Assembly: GCA_016716065.1 (NCBI GenBank)
Contig: JADJXA010000003.1
Coordinates: forward strand, 682,001 to 746,000
Direction of reading: 5' to 3'
Source of the DNA: Candidatus Leptovillus gracilis
GTDB lineage: Bacteria > Chloroflexota > Anaerolineae > Promineifilales > Promineifilaceae
DNA: 64,000 bases
Below the pieces are notes generated by a model, which saw only the letters and a list, made by a program, of their open reading frames with translations, was not told the DNA's origin and did no database searches. Made by a program: the position numbers and the translations under genes. This document shows, one piece after another, positions 1 to 7,967 of the stretch (the first letter of the stretch is position 1; each line of letters begins with the position of its first letter).

Positions 1-305
1 AGCTGCCATTTGACAAAACCTTCTACCAGCCCCCAGGTTAAGCCGCGCCAGGATTCTGGCTCCGTTTGCAGGCGAACGCCCGTTAAGCCTGGAATACCAG
101 CAATCTCCAAATATTCGCCGAACCGCTTTAAGGCCGCATAGTGCGTGGCAATCGTATCATCGCTCTTCCTATTTAAATAGTCGGCAAAGATATGATCGGC
201 GGCCACCTGGTTGGCGACTTGGCCGACAGTCGCCATGGGGGTCGTCGCTGTCAGTGGATTCTCCAACTCATTGCTTGGCGTTGGTATGATTGTTTGTTCG
301 CTCAT
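1..305 (-). CDS. Tyrosine recombinase/integrase, N-terminal part (runs off the window)
   Basis: Reading leftwards from an ATG at 303-305, the frame is open to the window edge (101 codons). After a 35-residue acidic lead comes a stretch of the type ADHIFADYLNRKSDDTIA, followed by HYAALKRFGEYL. This matches the SAM-like core-binding domain that starts phage-type tyrosine recombinases. The catalytic R-H-R-Y domain would lie outside the window, so activity cannot be judged. A 27-bp dyad sits about 130 bp upstream. Remnants of at least two other recombinases occur at 4303-4820, so this looks like part of a recombinase-rich island. Family call is by motif reading only. Confidence 0.7.
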   Translation of the reverse strand, partial: MSEQTIIPTPSNELENPLTATTPMATVGQVANQVAADHIFADYLNRKSDDTIATHYAALKRFGEYLEIAGIPGLTGVRLQTEPESWRGLTWGLVEGFVKWQ

Positions 306-955
306 GGGTTGTCACCGTAGTTTTTTATAAATATCAGCTGCGTCACGGCCGTTCCTTGTCGTGCTTACCTAGCCGTTGTGTCACGCCCTTCATTTTGTCT
401 CTATGGTTCATAATTTCCTATTTTAGCCCAATAACTACGTATAAGATTAAATTATACGTAGCAAAAAATGAAAGAAAAAGGCGGGTTTTTTTGCCTCATT
501 TTGGCTTCGGGAAGATGTAGGATTCAGCATGTACTAATACAAATCAACGAAGGATCCGAAATTACGAACAGCATACTTCGAATGCGAAACTTGAAAACAG
601 GAAATTAAAATTCAAAGCCGATGAGGGTTTATGTATGTCATCAGGCCGGAATATGTACGGTTAGTTAGAGGCGGAAAAGGGCGAAAAAAAGCGGGAAGTA
701 CCGGGGGCAAAACGGCCGTTTTGGGAGCCAAAATACTTGAATATACTCTCTTGAGATGCTATGCAAAAACACCCGAACCACGCAAAGTCAGATTGTTTTT
801 AAGTCAATGCGCATCTCATTCTGAGCCAACGCCCCGGGTCCGCCTACGCCAGCATTCCCAAACACGCTTCCTATTATATTATGCCTCCAATCGACCCTCT
901 CAAAGCACAAAGCTGAAGCTCACCTCTCTTGCTACGAAATAACTCTCTTCACGCA
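306..955. other. 650-bp gene-free stretch
   Basis: No frame here has recognisable protein features. Short open frames at 290-520 and 631-942 have low-complexity composition and no ribosome binding site. It contains one ACGGCCGT palindrome at 345-352, a second at 712-719, and the dyad described at 435-461. Confidence 0.6.
435..461. promoter_or_regulatory. 27-bp dyad: 10-bp perfect arms around 7 bp
   Basis: The arms are CTACGTATAA and TTATACGTAG, separated by GATTAAA. This geometry (about 10-bp inverted arms, 7-bp spacer) is that of a tyrosine-recombinase core site. It lies 130 bp upstream of the recombinase gene at 1-305. It could equally be an operator or a hairpin in a leader. Function is inference. 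Confidence 0.5.
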
Positions 956-985
956 TTGACATCATAATAATTATCAGACTATAAT
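956..985 (+). promoter_or_regulatory. Strong sigma-70-type promoter of the ATPase gene
   Basis: TTGACA at 956-961 and TATAAT at 980-985 are both perfect consensus, with an 18-bp spacer. The predicted transcript starts near 992, about 27 bp before the ATG at 1019. Confidence 0.75.
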
Positions 986-995
986 AGTCTGATAA
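971..995. promoter_or_regulatory. Operator-like 25-bp palindrome over the -10 box
   Basis: Two perfect 11-bp arms (TTATCAGACTA and TAGTCTGATAA) flank TAA. The palindrome covers the -10 hexamer and the expected transcription start, the usual position for a repressor that blocks the promoter. No HTH gene is adjacent, so the cognate repressor is unknown. Confidence 0.65.
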
Positions 996-1018
996 ACCTT
1001 TGCGAAGAAACCGAAACT

Positions 1019-2454
1019 ATGAGTCAATTCATCAACCGCCACCACGAATTAGCCCTGCTCGACAATCTCATCCAGCAGCCCGGCGCCCACCTCATCATGC
1101 TCTACGGCCGGCGCCGTATCGGCAAAACAACATTAATCACCCATTGGGCCAGGCAAACCAGCTTGCCCACCTTCTACTGGGTGGCCAAACGCGACCCCCG
1201 CGACCTGCTGCTCGGCAACCTGGGCCGGGCCATCTACGCCTGGCAGCATGGCGGCGAGGGAGACGTGACAATCCAGCCGCGCGATTGGGAGCAGGCGTTC
1301 AAGATGCTGGACGCGGCCGTTGGCAACCGCCGGGCTATCGTCATCCTCGACGAACTGCCCTACGCCCTGCAACAAGACAGCGGTCTCGGCAGCCATTTGC
1401 AGGCTGCTTGGGACCATCTCTTCAAGGAGAGCCAGATCATCCTCATCCTCTCCGGCTCCCATATCGGCATGTTGACCGACCTCATCCAATACCAATCACC
1501 GCTCTATGGTCGTTTGACAGCCCAATTCCCCCTCTACCCCCTGCGCTTTGCCGACTGCCAGGCCTTCCTGCCGCGCTACGATAGCTGGCAGCGGTTGGCT
1601 ATCTACGCCATTTTGGGCGGCGTGCCCGCCTACCTGGAGCGCTGGCGGGATGATGAGTCGCTCAAGGCCAACGTCGAGCGGCTCTTTTTGCAGCGCACCG
1701 GCTGGTTTCGCAACGAGCCGCAGGTGTTGGTGAGCGATTTGACGGAGCGGGAGACTGTCAATTACGAAGCGATTCTGAAGGTGATCGCCGCCGGTCATCA
1801 CGAGCGGGAGGCGATTGCCAGCTATGCGGCGCTGAAAGCACGGCCCTCAGCCATTACCTGCCCTGGCTGATAGAACTGCAATTCGTCGAACGACGCATCC
1901 CGGCCACTGTGCCGTTGGCAGAACTAAAAACGAGCCGCAAAACGCGCTACTACCTGCGCGACCCCTTCCTTCGGTTCTACTACCGTTTCATTGACCCCAA
2001 CCTGCACCTGTTGGATGGTGGCCTGTCCCATCGTCTGTGGCAGATGATTGAGGACAACTTCCCGCGCCTTTGTGGCCCTGACGTTTGAGGAGATTTGTCT
2101 CGCCTGGCTGGTAACGCAGGCGCAGCGGGAGAAGCTGCCCTTCGCCGCCGACAACGTGGGGGCGCATTGGTCGAAGACGGTGCAGGTGGACGTGGCGGCG
2201 ATCAACTGGCGGGAGCGGCAGCTTTTGTTGGGGGAGTGCAATGGGGCGATGCGCCGGTAAGCCGGAGCGTGCTGGCAGAGTTAATTGAGGTCAAGACGCC
2301 CAAAGTGTTGGCCGATTTGCCGGACGGAGGTGATGGCTGGACGGTGCATTATGCTCTGTTCGCACGGCAAGCGTTCACCGAAGCGGCGCACTCCTTGGCG
2401 GCGCAGCATGGAGTACAATTGCTGACGCTGCCGGAAATCGAGGCCGGGATGTAA
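1019..2454 (+). pseudogene. Archaeal-type ATPase with DUF234-like C-terminus, three apparent frameshifts
   Basis: The first frame (1019-1870) gives a P-loop ATPase: Walker A GRRRIGKTTL at about residue 30 and Walker B AIVILDELPYAL at about residue 108. The protein continues after 1845 in a second frame (HYLPWLIELQFVERRIPA, then YYLRDPFLRFYYRF), after about 2062 in a third (FVALTFEEICLAWLV), and after about 2241 in a fourth up to the TAA at 2452. Joined, it is about 475 residues, the usual size of the family. Two of the breaks sit at short runs (CCC at 2061-2063, AA at 2240-2241). It is either a decayed gene or an intact one with consensus errors. The family includes ATPases of unclear role in archaea and bacteria, often in variable regions. 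The ATG at 1019 is chosen because it follows the promoter directly. Confidence 0.7.
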
Positions 2455-2507
2455 ACGTGGTGGGTAGGGAGTTTGGGGAACGGCCGTTCTCCAACAACCA
2501 CCACTAA

Positions 2508-2767
2508 CAGGGGTTTGACTAGGATCAGTGCAGGAATCGGACACAGAACATAATGTATCGGCAAACTGTTTCTTTCTCTGGGATAACAACCGGTATCACA
2601 GAATTTCGGGTTCCAAAAGCACATTTAACCCTGATCAGGATCGCGGATTCTGATGTACAAAGTCATCGTTATCGCAGGAATCATGTCCAATATAGCAATC
2701 TTTAAGTCGAAAAGCGCTCATGATTAGGCTATGTCCGATTCCTGCCCCAATCCTAGTAGAACCCCTG
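2508..2767. repeat. 260-bp miniature element with about 39-bp terminal inverted repeats
   Basis: The ends 2508-2546 and 2729-2767 are inverted copies with a few mismatches. They share CAGGGGTT, ACTAGGAT and GCAGGAATCGGACA in order. The interior has no coding potential. No clear target-site duplication is visible. Size, long terminal repeats and lack of a gene fit a MITE; the parent transposon is not in the window. Confidence 0.65.
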
Positions 2768-2881
2768 AGTAGACTTTTAGCAATAGCACTGCCACTGTGA
2801 GGATTAGGGTTTCAACTAATATCGTCATTAATTCCTTCTTTCCCTGCCAGTACTTGGTAATGGAAATTGCGATTGGGTCTA

Positions 2882-2939
2882 TCCTAACGTTGCGCTCAGC
2901 GGCGCGCTGCTGCGCGTCCGCTGCAGCAGCGGGTTAGCC
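2882..2939 (-). other. attC-like integron recombination site downstream of the methyltransferase
   Basis: On the minus strand the site opens with GGCTAAC and ends with GTTAGGA, the outer R-box positions. Inside are CGCTGCTGCAGCGGAC and CCGCTGAGCGCAACG, which pair imperfectly as the inner boxes of an attC hairpin. Total length is 58 bp. It starts 18 bp beyond the methyltransferase stop codon, as expected for the attC of a gene cassette. Confidence 0.65.
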
Positions 2940-2957
2940 GCGAACACGCAAGGGTCT

Positions 2958-3782
2958 TCATCGCGGTTTTCGGCAAATCAGTTGTATAGGATGGGTGCGT
3001 CCTTCTTCTATGTTCCGCGCGGCATTGCGGGTCTTCTGCAACGCGGTGTCGCCCATCAGGATGTGAACTCCAAGCGGCGGCAAGGTGCCTTTCTCCGCCT
3101 TTTCGATCACAAGCTTGTATCCGGCAACATACTTCGCCCCCGTGTCCTCGACGACAATGCCCTCGAACCCGGTTTTTTCCAGAATCGCACGTGTCTCGGA
3201 CGGCGTAAACAGGTAGGCGCCAGCACCGTCCGCCGACCAAGGCAGCGGATAGTGCGGAGCGCCTTTCAGTCCCAAGCCGTGCTCCGTGAGCGCGAAGAAT
3301 CCGCCTGGCTTCAGGACCCGATAGGCTTCCGCGAAGAATCTCGGGCGATCGGCCACGTTCATGGTGACGTGCTGCGTGTAGGCGCCGTCGAAGTGGGAAT
3401 CTGGATAGGGCAGGCGGTGACCGTCGCCATGCTCGATTCTCACCTCCTGCTCCATTCGAAGTAGCGCCGTCAGCTTGTTGGCTGCGTCGACGAAAGGCTT
3501 CGTTATGTCCACGCCGCTTACATTGCAGTGAAACCGCTTCGCCATGTAGCGTGCGGGGCCGCCGAGGCCGCAACCGATGTCAAGAATGTGCTGGCCGTGC
3601 CTGACCGGAAGCCGATCCGCAAGTTCCACGGTCGCCGGGAAACCGCGGGCGTGGAAATGGTCAACCGGCGCTAGATCTTCAACCGTCAAGCCGTCTAGGG
3701 ACTTCGACGCCTTGTTCAGGGCCGATACGATCAAGCTGTAAACGTCGCCCCTACCCCAATGGTCTTCAATTGCGTTCGTCAT
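2958..3782 (-). CDS. Class I SAM-dependent methyltransferase in an integron-type cassette
   Basis: The 274-residue protein has motif I ILDIGCGLGGPARYMAKRF at about residues 70-88, an acidic motif II end (SGVDITKPF), motif IV-like DGAYTQHVTMN and the VLKPGGFFALTEHG stretch. This is a complete Rossmann methyltransferase of the small-molecule (sarcosine/sterol-like) kind; substrate unknown. The ATG at 3780-3782 is preceded by GGAGGG at good spacing. The gene lies 28 bp from the GTTAGCC core of one attC-like site and 18 bp before another, the layout of a mobile gene cassette. It contains no ACGGCCGT palindrome, unlike most resident genes, which supports acquisition. No promoter is evident inside the cassette. 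Confidence 0.85.
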   Translation of the reverse strand: MTNAIEDHWGRGDVYSLIVSALNKASKSLDGLTVEDLAPVDHFHARGFPATVELADRLPVRHGQHILDIGCGLGGPARYMAKRFHCNVSGVDITKPFVDAANKLTALLRMEQEVRIEHGDGHRLPYPDSHFDGAYTQHVTMNVADRPRFFAEAYRVLKPGGFFALTEHGLGLKGAPHYPLPWSADGAGAYLFTPSETRAILEKTGFEGIVVEDTGAKYVAGYKLVIEKAEKGTLPPLGVHILMGDTALQKTRNAARNIEEGRTHPIQLICRKPR

Positions 3783-3810
3783 TTAACCCTCCGGATGCCG
3801 GCGCACGGGC

Positions 3811-3876
3811 GGCTAACGAAGTAAGGATTCATGCGGCGCGGAGTCTTCGGAGCCGCCGCATAATCCTGAGTTGAAC
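3811..3876 (-). other. attC-like integron site upstream of the methyltransferase
   Basis: On the minus strand it begins GTTCAAC (fits RYYYAAC) and ends CGTTAGCC. The interior arms, AACTCAGGATTATGCGGCG and CGCCGCATGAATCCTTACTT, pair over about 16 bp with extra-helical bases, the hallmark of attC folding. Length is 66 bp. It would be the attC of a preceding cassette whose gene is not recognisable upstream. Confidence 0.65.
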
Positions 3877-4137
3877 TAAGCCGCACTCAGCCAAAGCCTT
3901 TCTATTTGGAATTTAAGCCTGGGGATGCCCGATAACCGCTACCTCTCGCCCCCACGACCAGAGTCATTGTAGCAGTTTAGACTGGAAAAGATCAATCATC
4001 AGGGACAGATTTCCCACCCTTTCTGTCACGCCGCCCATACCACCGCCGGTCGCCAGACGACCACCGGGCAGCATCAAACAAACAGCCCGTCTGCGGCTGC
4101 TTTTGGTTATGCAATTGTCAGCCCGCGCCGTCCCTTA
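3877..4137. other. Gene-free stretch
   Basis: No coding frame or repeat could be supported here. Composition changes from the cassette to the transposase remnants that follow. Confidence 0.5.
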
Positions 4138-4263
4138 TTAAGGGGGTTGCCAGGGAGTCCCTGTAACCGGCTGTAGCCGGGGCAGCCGTTGCACAAGCCG
4201 TAATGGTTGGCCGCACAGCGGACAGCGTCGCCCTGTATCCGTTGGCTCAGGTTCAGGCGTCGC
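4138..4263 (-). pseudogene. C-terminal fragment of a zinc-knuckle transposase-like protein
   Basis: Read on the minus strand to a TAA at 4138-4140, about 40 codons give RRCPLCGQPLRLVQRLP followed by RLQPVTGTPWQ. A CxxC knuckle plus a basic tail is common at the end of transposases of several families, for example the IS91 type. No upstream domain remains, so the family stays open. Its neighbours are also truncated mobile genes. Confidence 0.35.
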
Positions 4264-4302
4264 TGCCTCGGAGGGCTGCTCTTTGAGCAGCGCTGCCGGC
4301 GG

Positions 4303-4716
4303 CTTCAGCTCAATCAGTCGGCCCGCCAGGCCCTAGCCGACTATGCTGCTCCGCTCTTAGAAGTGGAACCCAGGTTGAAAGCAGTGGCAACGGTCTGGCA
4401 GAATGTGGATGCTCTGGAACCGCTGTGGAAAAGCGAGCGAAGCACCCCCTTGAGTATTCGAGAAATGAGCCGGATGATTGGGCAGGCTATCCAGCAGGCT
4501 GCATCGCTAGGGCAGGTTCCGGCCGAAGCCACTCCCCATAGTTTACGGCACACCTTTGCCACCCGCTACTTGCTTCGTCATCCAGGGGATTTGGTAGGAT
4601 TGGCAAGATTGCTCGGACACACCTCCATTCAGACAACACAGATTTATGTCCAACCTACCGAGGCGGAAATGGCCCGTCGAGTTAGCCAAATTGATCTCAA
4701 TGCCTATGCCCGATAG
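4303..4716 (+). pseudogene. Tyrosine recombinase, catalytic-domain remnant
   Basis: About 137 residues remain. The stretch TPHSLRHTFATRYLLR carries the H-x-x-R pair, LARLLGHTSIQTTQIYVQP carries the second H and the nucleophile Y, and the frame ends at TAG (4714-4716). The region with the first catalytic arginine and the whole N-terminal domain are missing. The open frame extends upstream to 4207, but that part has no family resemblance. It is followed directly by the start of another recombinase. Confidence 0.75.
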
Positions 4717-4820
4717 CTGAAAATGTGGCGGCTGGTGACAGCGATGTTTGTTTTACCCCTTATCGGGACTACTTGCAGCATGACCTGAAACGAAAACCCA
4801 ACACCGTCAATCGTTACCTG
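4717..4820 (+). pseudogene. Second tyrosine recombinase, N-terminal remnant cut by a nested element
   Basis: Directly after the first recombinase, one frame reads FTPYRDYLQHDLKRKPNTV then NRYLGL. This is the start of a core-binding domain. The frame is interrupted at about 4821 by the 35-bp inverted repeat of the element 4821-5516, and no continuation is recognisable after 5516. Tandem recombinase genes of this kind are typical of recombinase clusters in islands. Confidence 0.55.
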
Positions 4821-4919
4821 GGCCTGTGGGTAACAAACTCGCTATATGAGGCGACATGATTAATTTCCACGTAACGGCCAACTAAACTCCCATGCCAATC
4901 TATTTGGCATTATCTAAAA

Positions 4920-5418
4920 AGACACCTGGCCAGATGAAGGGTAACACATTTGGGACATCAGACTCCGCCAAGACGTTACTGGAATGCGCTTGATTACCCC
5001 AAAAGGGAAATTGAGCCGCTGAAATCGGCCGAGAGAACAGAAAAGGTGGGATTTAGGCGCAATTTTCTCTAAAAACGCGGCAGAAAAGCGTAGAAGCGAA
5101 GCTAATAGGGTTCGAAGAACCATTTTCCTAAACCCACATGGTTGACTTTTTACGGTGTAGAAAATCCATTTCGGCAGTTGCTTCTCTTGAGGAAGCTGGC
5201 ACTTTGGGTGTTTTCTAGCGTTTTTGCGCTCTGGCGAAATAGAGTGTCCCAAATGTGTTACCTTTCATGATACTGCTGGCGAATTGTTTCGTCGCTCCGA
5301 AAATCACAAAAATCAGCCGCTTCAAGGTTAAAAAACGATCGAAATTTGTTTGTTTCATCACCGATTTTCGACCTGTTTTGAATTCGCCAGCAGTATCCTT
5401 TCATCTGGCCGGGTATCT
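4920..5418. mobile_element. Middle miniature element, inserted in the outer one
   Basis: Left arm 4920-4957 matches, inverted, the right arm 5245-5268 plus 5405-5418 (38 bp, about three mismatches). The shared core is GGTAACACATTTGGGACA. The right arm is split by the 129-bp element 5269-5397. The interior 4958-5244 is non-coding. Both this and the outer element carry GGTAACA near their ends, which hints at related transposases. Confidence 0.65.
5269..5397. mobile_element. Innermost 129-bp MITE with 17-bp perfect ends and 7-bp target duplication
   Basis: Perfect terminal inverted repeats GATACTGCTGGCGAATT (5269-5285 and, inverted, 5381-5397). The direct repeat CTTTCAT flanks it at 5262-5268 and 5398-5404. 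Removing element plus one repeat restores the right arm of the middle element. The order of insertion is therefore readable: this one is the youngest. Confidence 0.8.
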
Positions 5419-5580
5419 TACGCCTATCTACAGAAACGTGATGCGGAAAACAGTCATTGATTTTCTGTCGCCATTAATCTAGTCGCCTCATATGGCGAGT
5501 TTGTTACCCACAGGCCAATTTACGTGTTTCATTCCGTCATGCAATTGAGACCATTAACCTGCTCGATCTTATTTAGGATA

Positions 5581-5802
5581 ATGTCTAATGCTGTCATTTT
5601 ATCGCGGCTCCTGGAGACCACACTGGCTGATGCAGATGAGACTCAAGCCCAACGTTTGGCTCGGGTGTCGCCTATTGCGTGGCGGCACATAAACTTTCAA
5701 GGCCGTTACAATTTCCGTCAAATTTCTCAGGTCCCGGATATTGATGAACTTGTGGGGAAGCTAAAGCTATATCCGATTTCGCTCATCGAGTCGCTGGATT
5801 GA
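5581..5802 (+). pseudogene. Tn3-family transposase, C-terminal fragment
   Basis: About 73 residues remain, with NAVILSRLLETTLAD followed by RLARVSPIAWRHINFQGRY. The S-P-x-x-W-x-H-I-N-x-x-G-x-Y signature is the conserved end of Tn3-family transposases. The rest of the roughly 1000-residue protein is gone. It abuts a group II intron remnant, so either may have inserted beside the other. Confidence 0.65.
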
Positions 5803-6137
5803 ACCTTTTTGAGGGGTTGGGCAAAAACCCCCAAACACCGATTCAACGACACATCAAGGTGCGCGGAAACAAAAGTCCGTACGATGGCGACTGGGTCTAT
5901 TTGGCAACACGACGTGGAAGACAACCCGGCCTGCCTAAACGAGTGGCGACCCTGCTCAAATGGCAAGCTGGCAAATGCGCTTATTGTGGATTGTATTTCG
6001 GTGCAGAGGATAAGTCAGAAGTTGACCACATCATCTCCAAAGCACGTGGTGGACATGATGGGTATAACAACTGGCAGCTTCTTCATGCTCATTGTCACCA
6101 CCAGAAAACTGTTAAAGATGAGAAACTTAAACAGCTA
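5799..6137 (+). pseudogene. Group II intron reverse transcriptase/maturase, C-terminal HNH fragment
   Basis: The fragment starts near TPIQRHIKVRG and reads SPYDGDWVYLATRRGRQPG, then KCAYCGLYF, VDHIISKARGGHDG and LLHAHCHHQKT. This is the HNH endonuclease domain, with both zinc-type CxxC/HxxH elements, that ends many intron-encoded proteins. The reverse transcriptase and maturase domains are absent. The tail after about 6137 departs from the family, consistent with truncation by the adjoining IS1182-type element. No intron domain V was found. Confidence 0.75.
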
Positions 6138-6198
6138 GCAGCTTGTCGGAGAAGATACGTTTCTCCGAACAAAAATGATTTCGGTGTAAACTTTGGGT

Positions 6199-7554
6199 AT
6201 GGCAAGAAAATTCAGAACTGCTGATTACGAAAAGACCCTGGACCTGCAAATCACCTTGCGCGATGTCCTGCCACCCGACCATTTGGCTCGCTTCATTGTC
6301 GCTGTCGTCGCCCAACTTGATTTGGGGATCATGTATAGAAAGTATAGCGAGCAGGGTGCGCCACCATACGCCCCGGAAGTGATGTTGGGATTGCTGTTCT
6401 ACAGCTATGCCAGCGGCGTATTCAGTTCGCGCAAGATTGAACGCGCCACCCATGAGGTGATTCCCTTTCGTTTCATTACCGGTGACATGCACCCCGACCA
6501 TGACACGATTGCGGCTTTCCGCCAACAATTTCTGGCTGAACTGAAAGAGTTGTTTGTCCAGATACTGTTGATTGCCCAGGCGATGGGCTATTTGCAATTG
6601 GGTAACGTCAGTCTGGATGGCAGCAAAATCCATGCCGATGCGTCCAAGAGCAAAGCGGTCAGTTACCAGCGGCTGTTGGCTATCGAAGCCTATCTGCAAG
6701 CCGAAGTCGAGGAGTTGTTCACTTTGGCTGAAGTTGCCGATGGAGGACAACTGCCCGAAGAGATGAACATTCCCGATGAGATTGCCCGACGCCAGCAGCA
6801 ATTGGCGCGGCTGGCCGAAGCCAAGAAGGTGCTGGAGGAACGCGCCCAGGCCCGGTATGAAGCCGAGCAAGCCGAATACGAGGCCAAGATGCAAGCCCGG
6901 GCCGAAAAGACCGACCCACAGGGAAAAAGCCGCCGGGCAAACCACCGCAGCCACCCACTCCAGGACCCAGAGATAAAGACCAGTACAACTTCACCGACCC
7001 CGAATCGCGCATCATGAAAAACGCCACCAACAGCGGCTTTGACCAACATTATAACGTCCAGGTAGTGGTTGACCATGACAGTCGTCTGGTAGTGGGCAAT
7101 TGGTTGTGTGACCATACCAACGATAAACAGGCCGCCCTGCCAATCTCGACACCGTACCACCAGTCGTGGGTCAGCCGAAAAGGTCAATTTGGACACCGGC
7201 TATTTCAGCGAAAACAACATCGCCAGCTTGGAAGCGCGCGGCATTGACCCCTACATCGCCACCGGTCGCAGCCCACACCATCAGGGTTGGCGTGCCTTTT
7301 TCCTGGACAATCCCAACCCGCCACCCAATGATGCTTCCGTCAAAGAGCAAATGGCTTACAAACTGCAGACCACCCTCGGCAAAGCCACCTACCGTTTGCG
7401 CAAATCGACGGTTGAACCGGTTATCGGTATCATCAAGGAAACCTTGGGTTTCCGTCAGTTTTCTCTGCGAGGCCTGGTTGCTGCCGGTGGCGAATGGACA
7501 TTGGTTTGTCTGGCTTACAACTTGAAACGATTGCATACCTTGCAGGTTGGTTGA
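6199..7554 (+). pseudogene. IS1182-family transposase, frame-broken
   Basis: The first frame gives an N-terminal DUF772-type domain (QITLRDVLPPDHLARFIV, then APEVMLGLLFYSYASGVFSS) and the first DDE aspartate region NVSLDGSKIHADASKS. The second frame, about 6934-7140, carries ESRIMKNATNSGFDQHYN and VVDHDSRLVVG. A third, from about 7182, carries VNLDTGYFSENN, then STVEPVIGIIKETLGFRQF with the catalytic glutamate. Breaks occur at A runs 6924-6928 and 7178-7181, each one base short, plus one near 7140. Restored, the protein is about 450 residues, the normal length. Start ATG 6199 is preferred over TTG 6193. Inverted terminal repeats were not found. Confidence 0.8.
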
Positions 7555-7746
7555 TGGGGCGTTATTGCCCCCTGCCTGATGCCGAAAACGGGCTGTAAAC
7601 CGTGCAAAATTCATGGTAATGAGGCCAATATGAGTTGCAAACTGCTTGTCTTGATGCTTTGAAATCGTTATTTGTCTATCATCGGGCCTTCAGAAGATAT
7701 TTTTCCGACAGCCTGCTAGAGCCGCTTATGCAAAAGGAGGAAACCC
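7555..7746. other. Spacer between two insertion sequences
   Basis: No gene is visible. It should contain the right end of the IS1182-type element and the left end of the next one, but I could not match terminal inverted repeats. Confidence 0.4.
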
Positions 7747-7965
7747 GTGGCTGAAAGCCGAGATGATATAGTGCCCGCAGAAAGAGCGCAAATTGTGATA
7801 GAGATGATGTCGCCGAACCGACCTTGGGGAAGAGTAAAGCAATTGGCTGAAACGTATCAACTGTCGCGACAGACACTGTATGACATGACCACCACAGGCA
7901 GAGATGCCTTGATTCGCGCCATGATCCTGGACAGCATGGCCCGCAACCCCAGCAGAGAGATGTAG
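7747..7965 (+). CDS. Small HTH protein, first frame of an unclassified insertion sequence
   Basis: This 72-residue protein starts with GTG after a strong AAAGGAGG site. It contains WGRVKQLAETYQLSRQTLYDM, a helix-turn-helix of the transposase-ORFA kind. It stops at TAG 7963-7965, and the next frame starts with GTG at 7968 only two bases later, so the two are translationally coupled. Its probable role is DNA binding for the larger protein. Confidence 0.6.
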   Translation: MAESRDDIVPAERAQIVIEMMSPNRPWGRVKQLAETYQLSRQTLYDMTTTGRDALIRAMILDSMARNPSREM

Positions 7966-7967
7966 TA

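Larger units (their letters stand above)
4821..5516. mobile_element. Outer miniature element, 696 bp, of a three-level nest
   Basis: Arms 4821-4855 and 5482-5516 are inverted copies of 35 bp with one mismatch; both carry GGCCTGTGGGTAACAAACTC. Similarity continues inwards for about ten more bases (GATTAAT). No open frame inside looks real. It interrupts a recombinase frame on its left side. Target duplication is not clear. Confidence 0.7.

Noticed and set aside
631..942. 103-codon open frame in the left intergenic stretch
   Set aside because: Composition is unlike the resident proteins, there is no ribosome site, and no domain can be recognised.
2896..3573. 225-codon open frame on the same strand as the methyltransferase but in another frame
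   Set aside because: It is a shadow of the methyltransferase, arginine-rich with no motif. The true frame has all SAM-binding blocks.
4207..4302. In-frame upstream extension of the recombinase remnant
   Set aside because: This part overlaps the minus-strand zinc-knuckle fragment and has no likeness to recombinases, so the remnant was started at 4303.
6915..6940. Programmed frameshift as the explanation of the IS1182 break
   Set aside because: The same gene has two more breaks without slippery sites, and many other genes here break at plain homopolymers. A missing base is the simpler reading.
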